Of a stretch of 36,069 bases of DNA, positions 26,805 through 34,272 are shown piece after piece. Within the stretch, counting starts at the first letter, position 1, and every line of letters begins with the position of its first letter. The notes under the pieces were generated by a model that worked only from the letters and a program-made list of their open reading frames with translations, searched no databases and was not told where the DNA came from. A program made the translations under genes and the position numbers. The stretch is taken from the NCBI GenBank assembly GCA_020832415.1, contig JAFIES010000099.1, positions 1-36,069 on the forward strand, written 5' to 3'. This DNA comes from Balneolaceae bacterium (GTDB lineage: Bacteria > Bacteroidota > Rhodothermia > Balneolales > Balneolaceae).

Positions 26805-26847
26805 CTTTATGTTTTTAAGGTTATAATGGAATTTTTCTACTCTAAAT

Positions 26848-26875
26848 AGCCTAAACCGGATTACTTCTCCGACAC
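26848..26875 (-). promoter_or_regulatory. Putative ECF-type promoter (copy 1) upstream of the small lipoprotein gene
   Basis: On the minus strand the element reads GTGTCGGAG, six variable bases, then TCCGGTTTAGGCT. The 28-base length fits a -35/-10 pair, ending 43 bases before the start codon at 26804. A second copy with 21 of 28 identical positions lies at 29535-29562 upstream of the FISUMP lipoprotein gene; the same spacing is kept and the differences cluster in the middle. Neither element resembles the housekeeping TTTG/TAnnTTTG pattern of Bacteroidota. Assignment to the nearby ECF sigma factor is inference. Confidence 0.5.
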
Positions 26876-27010
26876 TATTTCCCTGATAAAATTTCAGTAT
26901 AGGTTTTAAGTGATAGACATTGAGTCTGTGTTGATGTGTGAACACAGTAAATTGGCCTGCTGAATAAGTCTGATACCGAAATCGAAGTTTACATCCAAGT
27001 ACTAATAAAC

Positions 27011-27025
27011 TATGGTTCTACCATA
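27011..27025. other. Short perfect hairpin, possible weak terminator
   Basis: TATGGT and ACCATA pair across the loop TCT. It lies in the 146-base gap 26946-27091, about 65 bases downstream of the stop codon of the minus-strand lipoprotein gene that ends at 27092. The stem is only six pairs and the T run on the minus strand is poor, so a terminator role is uncertain. Confidence 0.25.
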
Positions 27026-27091
27026 AATTTTCGTGTCAGAAGATGAGTAGTGTGTAAGTAACAGGAAAGGTGGCAGGGACATTATGGCTTC

Positions 27092-27928
27092 CTATTCGGG
27101 CCAGGGAGTCAACCCCTCTAAATCAAATTCCATTATCTCATTATAGCCCGTGCCAGAAATCATTCTGAAACCTGCCCCCTCCGGCCAACTGTCTAATAGC
27201 TCTTCATCCCTGACCTCATGCATAATAACACCCAGTTCAGGATTATCCACACCGCGATTTGACAATGTACCTGAATATACTATGTATACGTCCATATACG
27301 GTGAATACTCTACAAAAGTAACTCCTTCTATATCATATTCCTGCCAGTAAATCCGAATCAACCCAGATATTGTAAAATTGGATTCATCACCCATAACATA
27401 TGCCCACTCAGTATTTCCACTTAATTCACAGATATGTATTTCACTGATGTCACCACAAATATTCCACAAATAAGGATGATGTATCCAATGCCGGGATTCT
27501 ATGGTCTGGTTTACCGGATCGTAGTCATAAGGTGTAATATGCCACGAAAACATAAACGTGTAACCAGCATCAGTGGAGGGTACCCACACTTCAGACACCC
27601 CGGTATTTGCCGTAACAATTCGTTGTCTTCCAAATGTATAGGCGAATATGGTTGATAAATCTGAGCCAAATAACTCGTTATTCTTACCCGGTCCATGAAC
27701 ATTTTCAAGTGCAGCTACTATATCCGGAGGATTTTCTCCCCGGTGGATGGTCATATTCAATTCATTTTCGAACTTTTTGAACGTCTCTTCACCCATTGAT
27801 TCAAGTATTCCTGTATGAATCCCATCCCGATATAAATCTTCATTTGAATCTGCATCTGTAGAAGTACTACAGGAGACTATAAATATCAGTATAAACAATA
27901 AATTACCATATTGGAAAATAGCTTTCAT
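27092..27928 (-). CDS. Lipoprotein of unknown function
   Basis: The 278-residue product has a signal peptide with lipobox IVSC (Cys20) and a mature part rich in aromatic residues and Asp/Glu. Two cysteines close together (ICGDISEIHIC) may pair. The sequence is beta-like with many Tyr/Trp-containing strands and no motif I can place in a family. It lies 86 bases downstream of the FISUMP lipoprotein gene on the same strand and has no copy of the upstream 28-base element itself, so it may be expressed by read-through from that unit. Confidence 0.75.
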   Translation of the reverse strand: MKAIFQYGNLLFILIFIVSCSTSTDADSNEDLYRDGIHTGILESMGEETFKKFENELNMTIHRGENPPDIVAALENVHGPGKNNELFGSDLSTIFAYTFGRQRIVTANTGVSEVWVPSTDAGYTFMFSWHITPYDYDPVNQTIESRHWIHHPYLWNICGDISEIHICELSGNTEWAYVMGDESNFTISGLIRIYWQEYDIEGVTFVEYSPYMDVYIVYSGTLSNRGVDNPELGVIMHEVRDEELLDSWPEGAGFRMISGTGYNEIMEFDLEGLTPWPE

Positions 27929-28014
27929 CTTGTCCCATTATTTTATTTATAAATTATAGAAGAGTGACTTCTTCATTGACTTAAATTTTTCAAAAAAAAC
28001 AGGAAGCTTACACA

Positions 28015-29439
28015 TCACTCTGAGACACATCTCACAGAAAAGCCATTATTTTTTCTGGCTTCGAGATTAGACAGCATGAAGTGTTGGTAGCTGTTTTCCC
28101 AGTATCTTGCATTGATATTGTCATGTTCCGATTTACTCCACCAGTATGTAATAGATCCTAAAAGACCATAAGTACCATCAAAAAAATCCCTGTAACCTGC
28201 GGGCAGAGATGTAAAACCGGATTCATTCGTTGCACCTTCGTTTGGAGATTGCCAAAATTCAGTTCCTTCATGTTTCATCTTTCCCCCTGCCTCAAACTGC
28301 CCTCCGAGGTGATCAGCAAGTTCATGCCAGTCTTCATCATCAGGCATTTTCCAACCTGCAGGGCATATACCATTACTGTTGTTAACCGTGTGCCAGTTGT
28401 ACAACAATCCGTATGGATCAGCATTATCGGGGTCGTTTCCGTAGTACATCCAGCCACCTGACTGATCGTTAACAAATGAACTATTGCTCTCGAGGTGTGG
28501 AATTTGTGTGCCATTGCGATAGGTTGTTGTTCTGATATTTTCTCTCATCCAGCATTGGCTGCCAATAACAACTGTATCATATTCATTTCCATCCTGATCA
28601 GTCATCACACCGCAATCTGAAATTGCATTATCCAGTGTTCTGAAATTTATTTCATCACCAAATGCTGTACCCACACTGTTTTCTGCGTACGCTCTTACAA
28701 AATATTCGGTATCGGGATTAAGGTCAGCCATCATACTTATAAAACTTCCGGTACCACTACCATCATTTGTACATTCGTCACTCTTTGTGGGATTTCCCTC
28801 TTCATTCCAGCAAATGCCAAACTGAAAAACCTCTGAGCCCTGGCCGCTGATCACTTCACCTCCACCTTGTGCTGAATCTTGACCTATCGAATTTACAGCA
28901 GCAGTTTCAATTAATGGTAACCCGGCAAATGTAGCTGTAACTGATTTTGGTTCATTCATCACAATTTCTACTGATAAAGCATCTCCCTCTGCATCTCCAC
29001 TCCATTCTGAAAATTGCCAATCAGACGCCGGTATTGCCGTTAGTTTTAATACCGTTCCATGCTCGTGTTCAGATACTTTTTGTTGAACAATCTCTTTGTG
29101 AACATCTCCTTCTCCATCAACTTGAATAGATAAAATATGCTCTATAGGCCTGAATTGAGCTATTACATGTTTATCACCATCCATAATTACTTCTGCATGT
29201 TTCTCTGTACCAGAATAATCGCCGCTCCAGCCATGGAAAATCCAGTAATCATTTTCTTCTGCTTGTATACTTATAGTTTCACCTTCAGCAGCCTCAGCAG
29301 ATACCGGTGTAACCTGGCCACCATCTCCCGGCTCGGATGAAGTTGTGAGTTGGTAAAGTGATGTGCTATCAGTTGTACAATTAACAATTGTGAAAAGTGC
29401 TACAATTGAAAGCAGCAGATACAGTGATTTATTATTCAT
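28015..29439 (-). CDS. FISUMP-domain lipoprotein with InlB-B-like and fibronectin-like repeats
   Basis: The 474-residue product begins with a lipoprotein signal (lipobox IVNC, Cys21). Residues 30-96 and 97-173 are two copies of a Listeria-Bacteroides/InlB-B-like beta repeat: WIFHGWSGDYSGTEKHAEV...DGDKHVIAQF and WQFSEWSGDAEGDALSVEI...EPKSVTATF. Residues about 175-270 look like a fibronectin-type module ending YFVRAYAENSVGTAFGDEI. The C-terminal 200 residues are a FISUMP (Fibrobacter succinogenes major paralogous) domain: GNEYDTVVIGSQCWMRENI, YGLLYNWHTV, CPAGWKMPDDEDWHEL, and the closing NGFSVRCVSE. It should be exposed at the cell surface, for adhesion or carbohydrate contact. It faces the ECF/kinase pair and has copy 2 of the 28-base element upstream. 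Confidence 0.9.
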   Translation of the reverse strand: MNNKSLYLLLSIVALFTIVNCTTDSTSLYQLTTSSEPGDGGQVTPVSAEAAEGETISIQAEENDYWIFHGWSGDYSGTEKHAEVIMDGDKHVIAQFRPIEHILSIQVDGEGDVHKEIVQQKVSEHEHGTVLKLTAIPASDWQFSEWSGDAEGDALSVEIVMNEPKSVTATFAGLPLIETAAVNSIGQDSAQGGGEVISGQGSEVFQFGICWNEEGNPTKSDECTNDGSGTGSFISMMADLNPDTEYFVRAYAENSVGTAFGDEINFRTLDNAISDCGVMTDQDGNEYDTVVIGSQCWMRENIRTTTYRNGTQIPHLESNSSFVNDQSGGWMYYGNDPDNADPYGLLYNWHTVNNSNGICPAGWKMPDDEDWHELADHLGGQFEAGGKMKHEGTEFWQSPNEGATNESGFTSLPAGYRDFFDGTYGLLGSITYWWSKSEHDNINARYWENSYQHFMLSNLEARKNNGFSVRCVSE

Positions 29440-29534
29440 TTTTCAAGTCTATAGTATTTAAATCTATGTACTGATAGGTTTAGAACTCATACAGTTTATT
29501 TCTGATTAAATTCTTTGACGCAATCAATAATAGA

Positions 29535-29562
29535 AGCCAAAACCTGACAAACACTCCGACAC
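29535..29562 (-). promoter_or_regulatory. Putative ECF-type promoter (copy 2) upstream of the FISUMP lipoprotein gene
   Basis: On the minus strand it reads GTGTCGGAG, six variable bases, then TCAGGTTTTGGCT, with the same spacing as the copy at 26848-26875. It ends 95 bases before the start codon at 29439, leaving a long 5' leader. The conserved ends (9 of 9 and 11 of 13 positions) against a variable centre are what a two-part promoter would show. Confidence 0.5.
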
Positions 29563-29563
29563 A

Positions 29564-29578
29564 ACATTTTCAAAATGT
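29564..29578. promoter_or_regulatory. Perfect inverted repeat beside promoter copy 2 (possible operator)
   Basis: ACATTTT and AAAATGT flank a single C. It lies immediately upstream (minus strand) of the GTGTCGGAG element. A dimeric regulator could bind here, but no similar repeat sits beside copy 1, and AT-rich palindromes of this size can arise by chance. Confidence 0.3.
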
Positions 29579-29764
29579 AGCAACCTATAGACATGAAATT
29601 ACTTCTTAATCTTTTATGACTGCTTCTCTAAAATTCAGATGAATCTAATCCAGCTAATTAGGAATGGATTGATAAATCTTACGTCAGCAATTTTAAAAAT
29701 AAAATGAGCCGCTTGATGAATAGTTTTCGTGTAAATAATATGACTACTTCCGATTCATCCTTAA

Positions 29765-29797
29765 TTGCAAAAAAAGGGATGATTTATTTAAGCTTTG
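29765..29797 (+). promoter_or_regulatory. Possible housekeeping-type promoter of the ECF sigma gene
   Basis: TTGC at 29765-29768 and TAAGCTTTG at 29789-29797 are 20 bases apart. This is close to the Bacteroidota primary-sigma pattern TTTG...TAnnTTTG, with one extra base inside the -7 element. It would place the transcript start about 75 bases before the ATG at 29878. Confidence 0.3.
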
Positions 29798-29877
29798 ATA
29801 TTTGATTTTTTCAATCTACTGAAAAGTCGATTTTATTGGCCTGGAAAATTCCTTTGGAATCCTATTTCATCATTACT

Positions 29878-30438
29878 ATGGACAACATTACGGCTATCAT
29901 TAAACAACAAACATCGGGCATAGATGAAGGCTTCATGAACGATCTGATGCCACTTGTGTATGAGGAGATGAAGATCATCGCGCGCAGGCAGCTCAACAGG
30001 GAAAGAGCCGACCATACCTTCAGTACCACTGCCCTGGTGCATGAGGCGTACCTGAAACTCTCATCATTCGACAGAATTGATTTAAAAAACAGTAATCATT
30101 TTTTCGGCATTGCATCTCATATTATGAGAAATATTCTTGCCAGCTATGCAGTGAAGAAAAATGCCCTCAAAAGAGGTGGCGACAGAAACAAGATCACTCT
30201 TGGTGATGAGGCTCTTGCCGTTGAGTATAACCTGGAGGATATACTCTCCATACACCACGCCCTTGAAAAACTTTCGAAGCTGGATGAACGGCAGGTCAGG
30301 GTAATCGAATGCCGGTTTTTTGGCGGGATGACCCTCGAAGAAACCGCAGGTGCTCTTGGAATATCCGACCGAACCGTAAGCCGCGACTGGGAGATGGCCC
30401 GCGCATGGCTTAATGTTGAGCTTGGTATCAACACCTGA
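29878..30438 (+). CDS. ECF-family RNA polymerase sigma factor (TIGR02999-like)
   Basis: The 186-residue product has the sigma-2 region with RADHTFSTTALVHEAYLKL, which is characteristic of the TIGR02999 group of ECF sigma factors, and the sigma-4 helix-turn-helix GMTLEETAGALGISDRTVSRDWEMARAWL near the C-terminus. It directs RNA polymerase to its own promoters. The ATG at 29878 is chosen over the TTG at 29836 because the extra 14 residues are not part of the fold. Sigma factors of this kind commonly sit beside a Ser/Thr kinase and no anti-sigma gene; here the kinase gene follows after 39 bases. Control by phosphorylation, as in the EcfP/PknT pair of Vibrio parahaemolyticus, is plausible but unproven here. 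Confidence 0.92.
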   Translation: MDNITAIIKQQTSGIDEGFMNDLMPLVYEEMKIIARRQLNRERADHTFSTTALVHEAYLKLSSFDRIDLKNSNHFFGIASHIMRNILASYAVKKNALKRGGDRNKITLGDEALAVEYNLEDILSIHHALEKLSKLDERQVRVIECRFFGGMTLEETAGALGISDRTVSRDWEMARAWLNVELGINT

Positions 30439-30477
30439 TGGCTGAACCAAAATGAGAGAACAGAACCCTTTAACAGT

Positions 30478-33078
30478 ATGGAGAAACAAAACTGGGATAA
30501 AATAAAAAAGCTGTTTAATCGCGCACTCGATCAGCATGAAGAGAACCGTAAAGAGTGGCTAAAAGATGAGTGTGGTGAAAACAGAGAGCTTTTCGATATT
30601 GTCATAAAATTGCTGAATGCCAGGCAGTACTCCAGCCCTATAGATAAACCTCTGGACAAACTACCCGAGGCCCTTTTCACTCCGGAAAGTGAGGATAATT
30701 TGCATCGGGAAGTGGGCAAATATAAACTGATTGATGTGATTGGTCATGGAGGGATGGGGGTTGTCTACCTGGCAGAACGCAAAGATGGTGAGTTTGAACA
30801 GAAGGTGGCGCTGAAGTTTTTACGCTTCGGGATGGCAAGCAGAAAACTGATTCGCAGGTTTAAAAAAGAGCGGCAAATACTGGCAAAATTAAAGCATCCC
30901 AACATTGCTCGATTGTATGACGGCGGCGTAATGAAAGATGGTACGCCGTGGTTTTCCATGGAGTATATTGAGGGCCTGCCTGTAACCGAATACGCTGAAA
31001 AAAATAACCTCAGCATCAAGGAGAGGCTTCATCTTTTTAGAAAAATTTGTACAGCCGTTCAGTTTGCCCATCAAAATCTGGTGATTCACCGTGATCTGAA
31101 ACCATCCAACATCATGGTAACCAACGATGGTGAACCGATGCTTCTCGATTTCGGCCTTGCACGAATGGAAGAGGAAAAATCACTCAAACAGCAGGAGATT
31201 ACACAATCCAGCCAAAACTGGATGACCCTGGAATATGCTTCCCCGGAACAGATAAGAGGCGAAAAACTTACTACAGCTACAGACATTTACCAGCTGGGGC
31301 TTGTTCTGCATGAACTGCTTACCGGTCACAGGCCCTATTCCGTGAAAGGCTCTACACCAAGTGAAGCTGAAAAGATTATATGCAATACGCAGCCTGCAAA
31401 ACCGAGTACACGGGCAAAAACTCTTGATAATACCCAGATTGCAGCATCTCCTGCAGAACTACATCGGATGCTGAAAGGTGATCTTGATACAATTATCCTG
31501 AAAGCACTCGAAAAAGCACCTGATATGCGGTACAGCTCGGTTGAACGGATGTCGGATGATATATATCGGCACCTGAGCGGTCAACCGATACTTGCATGCA
31601 AAGCGACATTGCGATACCGAATGGGTAAATTTTTCAAGCGGCATCGCAGAATAGTTGTGGCTGTTTGCATGTTGGTTGTGGGGTTATTTGCACTAAATAC
31701 CTACCACACATCGCAATTATTTGAAGAGAGAGATATAGCTAGTCGTGAAGCTTTTAAAGCAGAACAGATCAATGATTTTATGATTGGATTATTCGAATTG
31801 GCTAATCCAAATCTAAATCAAGGAGAAATGCTTCGTGCAGATGAAATGCTTGAACAGGGAATAAACGAGATCACAAGCTTAGATTCACAACCTGAAGCAC
31901 AAATCGAAATTCTTTATTTAGCTTCTGAAATTTTTAGAATTCTTGAGCAATCCGACAAACAATCCAGCACACTCCATCAGGCCCTTGATATTTCACTACA
32001 ACATTATGGCGAGGAGCATGAAGTTACGGCCAACATATTAAACTCTTTGGGAACAGCTTATCTGAATTTAAGGTCGTTTGACGATTCCGAAGATTATTAT
32101 TTAAGAGCCTATGATCTGAGAAAAAAGCTGCTTGGTGATAACCACCCAAGTACTATTTGTTCATATCATAACCTTGGCCTTATCGAATTAAATAGAGATA
32201 ATTATGAAAAAGCTGAATACCATTTCAGAAAAGCTTCTGAGCATCAAAATACAGGATGTCATGGCATTGCATTGTATAATTTAGGTCAAGCTCATTATCA
32301 CATGGGAGATTACCATTCAGCCAATAAATATTATACTGAAGCACTGGAAGTACGATTGGCTAAGTATGGTGAAAATCATATTTCAATTGCTCAAACATTA
32401 AACAGGCTTGGTAATAATGCCAGATATTTACAGGCTTATGATGATGCTTTAAACTATTATGATAAATCCATAAATATAAAGGTAAACCTGCTTGGAGAAA
32501 AACACGATGGAGTAGCGAGAACTCTGGAATCTAAAGCCAATGTTTATTTGTTTTTAGAAGAGTATTACAAGGCCAAAGAACTGTATTCTGATGCTAAGAA
32601 AATATATATCAGCAACAATGGTGAAAAAAGTATTGATAACGCAAGAATTACAAGCAATCTTGCTATTGCTAAATTAGAAACAGGTAATTACGAAGAGGCT
32701 GTTAGCCTGCAAGAAGAATCGGCAATTTTGTTTAAAGATATATTGGGAAATAACCACATATTTACTGCGCACATACTTACAAATCTTGGTGTAGCATTAA
32801 ACCGAAAAGGAGATTACGGGGAAGCTGTAAATGTCTTAAGTAATTCTTTATCAACTAGAAAAGATAGATTACCGGAAAATCACTGGCAAATCGGCCAAAC
32901 AATGAGTTTGCTTGGATACAGCCTTCACCATATTGGTGAAACTGAACGTTCAAAAAATAAATTAATTACTGGTTACCAAACCATCCTAGAACAACAGGGA
33001 ACCGGTAACAGATTCACAATTGAAGCTTTCGAGCGTCTGGAAAAAGTTTATCCGGAGTTAGCATTAGAAATGCTTTGA
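30478..33078 (+). CDS. Membrane-spanning Ser/Thr protein kinase with extracytoplasmic TPR repeats
   Basis: The 866-residue protein has a short N-terminal helical region (1-75), a complete Hanks-type kinase domain at about 82-375 (glycine loop IGHGGMGVVY 88-97, Lys113, catalytic HRDLKPSN 204-211, DFG 224-226, YASPEQ 253-258), one membrane helix at about 391-408, and then about 450 residues of tetratricopeptide repeats (ALDISLQHYGEEHEVTANIL, SLGTAYLNLRSFDDSEDYY, NLGQAHYHMGDYHSANKYY, and so on). All catalytic residues are present. It should phosphorylate proteins in the cytoplasm, with the TPR part sensing or binding a partner outside. The gene follows the ECF sigma gene after 39 bases, so that sigma factor is the obvious candidate target. 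Base composition drops sharply after the membrane segment. Confidence 0.93.
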   Translation: MEKQNWDKIKKLFNRALDQHEENRKEWLKDECGENRELFDIVIKLLNARQYSSPIDKPLDKLPEALFTPESEDNLHREVGKYKLIDVIGHGGMGVVYLAERKDGEFEQKVALKFLRFGMASRKLIRRFKKERQILAKLKHPNIARLYDGGVMKDGTPWFSMEYIEGLPVTEYAEKNNLSIKERLHLFRKICTAVQFAHQNLVIHRDLKPSNIMVTNDGEPMLLDFGLARMEEEKSLKQQEITQSSQNWMTLEYASPEQIRGEKLTTATDIYQLGLVLHELLTGHRPYSVKGSTPSEAEKIICNTQPAKPSTRAKTLDNTQIAASPAELHRMLKGDLDTIILKALEKAPDMRYSSVERMSDDIYRHLSGQPILACKATLRYRMGKFFKRHRRIVVAVCMLVVGLFALNTYHTSQLFEERDIASREAFKAEQINDFMIGLFELANPNLNQGEMLRADEMLEQGINEITSLDSQPEAQIEILYLASEIFRILEQSDKQSSTLHQALDISLQHYGEEHEVTANILNSLGTAYLNLRSFDDSEDYYLRAYDLRKKLLGDNHPSTICSYHNLGLIELNRDNYEKAEYHFRKASEHQNTGCHGIALYNLGQAHYHMGDYHSANKYYTEALEVRLAKYGENHISIAQTLNRLGNNARYLQAYDDALNYYDKSINIKVNLLGEKHDGVARTLESKANVYLFLEEYYKAKELYSDAKKIYISNNGEKSIDNARITSNLAIAKLETGNYEEAVSLQEESAILFKDILGNNHIFTAHILTNLGVALNRKGDYGEAVNVLSNSLSTRKDRLPENHWQIGQTMSLLGYSLHHIGETERSKNKLITGYQTILEQQGTGNRFTIEAFERLEKVYPELALEML

Positions 33079-33271
33079 AAAGTTAATGTAAGCAATAAGA
33101 AAGGTCTTAAACTGAATAAAAAACCCAAAAATATGTGCTAATTTTTTTCAGATCCTTAAAAGGGTAATGCATCTAAAAAAATCCGGTGATTCATGAGTAA
33201 TGAGAATCAACCAGATTGGGATTGGATTTACGATTTCAGTTATTTTGAAACCGCTCCTTTAGATATGCACA

Positions 33272-33698
33272 ATGTTGGGTATTGATCTATGTAGAGCTAC
33301 CCGTATTTCAGGTGAATTAATTGTATGATGCTGTGAACAGGCAGGATAAAGAATCAGTTTTGTACTGGCTCGAAAAGGTTGAAACGATAGAAGATTATGA
33401 CCTATTCAATGATTATGAAGGCTTGGTAAGTATTTCTCGCTACTGGCTGTCACAAAACAATACTTATCGTGCAGGGGATCTGATAAACAGCGCTGAGGAA
33501 CTCCTGGCATCGAGAGAAGAGAATCAGGGGCCACGGCTTGCACGGTTACATGCTCTAAAAGCTGAAAAGCAGTGCCAAAACGGTGAAACATCTCTTGGCA
33601 TTGAAACACTTGATCAAGCAGAGTCATTATGGCAAGAAGCAGAAGGGCAACAATCCGGAATTCAAACACTTCGAAATTACGCACAATCCTGCTCTTGA
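33272..33698 (+). pseudogene. Remnant of a TPR-like C-terminal domain, frameshifted
   Basis: From 33321 a frame of 125 codons is open, without an ATG; it begins at a TTG directly after an in-frame TAA. It encodes helical, TPR-like sequence (GLVSISRYWLSQNNTYRAGD, LARLHALKAEKQCQNGETSL, IETLDQAESLWQEAEGQQSG). In another frame, 33272-33316 encodes LGIDLCRATRISGEL, which would join on by one frameshift near 33317. The best reading is the broken end of a TPR protein, perhaps the former C-terminus of a kinase like the neighbouring one. An intact gene for a small protein with an unusual start is the alternative. The 33079-33271 stretch before it holds nothing else convincing. Confidence 0.5.
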
Positions 33699-33722
33699 TT
33701 TTTAAAAGTAAAGTAGCTTCTC

Positions 33723-34265
33723 CTAATCCACCAGATACTCTATTTGCAGGCCATCAAGCTCTGCCGGAGTGAGGATAACCACACTCTCTTCCGTTAGATC
33801 ATCTACAATTAAACCCTCGCTATAGGTTAAAGAGAGCCTGCCGGGAAGTTCTGTAATTTCAGCACTCCACTCTACACTAAGCTCATCATGCCCGGCATCA
33901 TCAATATTGAATGTCCACACTATTGCTTCAGTATTTTGATCTCTGAAGTCTTTCATTAACGGGCGGCTATCATTCACGAACCATGCATGTAATACATCCC
34001 CGGGGGGAGCCGGTGGCGACTCCAGATCAATTCCCGGATCGTAAGAATTTGTGGCTCCCTCAATCTGCCCAAATGTTAGTTCAACTACCTGGCTCATAGC
34101 TGAAACAGTGATAGAAATTTGATAATTGCTAACCTCGTCAATTTCTTCAGAAGGAATACCGTTGGTTTCATCATTATCGCTATCTGTAACTCCGCCACAA
34201 GCTGTTAGAATTACAAATATGGTTACAGTAAGTAAGACTGAAAAAATAGATTCGTAAAGTTTCAT
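33723..34265 (-). CDS. Lipoprotein with a module often seen in T9SS-associated proteins, unknown function
   Basis: The 180-residue product has a signal peptide with lipobox LTAC (Cys23) and a short acidic linker. The mature domain contains LTFGQIEGATNSYDPGIDLE followed by SPPAPPGDVLHAWFVND. I recall this pattern (FG...AT.GYD.G.D...PP.PP.G...A.F) as a recurrent beta-sandwich module near the C-terminus of secreted proteins in Rhodothermota and Bacteroidota; that recollection is unverified. Here it stands alone as a lipoprotein. It starts 7 bases after the stop of the T9SS cargo gene, so the two are co-transcribed. It is convergent with the TPR remnant, 24 bases away. Confidence 0.8.
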   Translation of the reverse strand: MKLYESIFSVLLTVTIFVILTACGGVTDSDNDETNGIPSEEIDEVSNYQISITVSAMSQVVELTFGQIEGATNSYDPGIDLESPPAPPGDVLHAWFVNDSRPLMKDFRDQNTEAIVWTFNIDDAGHDELSVEWSAEITELPGRLSLTYSEGLIVDDLTEESVVILTPAELDGLQIEYLVD

Positions 34266-34272
34266 AGCTAAT

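Larger units (their letters stand above)
29440..29877. other. Divergent control region between the FISUMP lipoprotein and the ECF sigma factor
   Basis: This AT-rich stretch of 438 bases contains no gene that I can support. It holds the leftward 28-base promoter-like element (29535-29562), a perfect inverted repeat beside it (29564-29578), and a possible rightward promoter (29765-29797). The open frame that starts at 29836 upstream of the sigma gene is not needed: the ATG at 29878 gives the family-typical start. Confidence 0.6.

Noticed and set aside
26805-26945. In-frame 47-codon extension of the small lipoprotein
   Set aside because: The extension overlaps the putative promoter and would bury the signal peptide; the two ATGs at 26801-26804 directly precede it.
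33193-33285. A 30-codon open frame starting ATG AGT AAT GAG with many Asp, Trp and Tyr codons
   Set aside because: It is short, has no clear ribosome binding site or signal sequence, and overlaps the region where the TPR remnant seems to begin in another frame. I could not support it as a gene.
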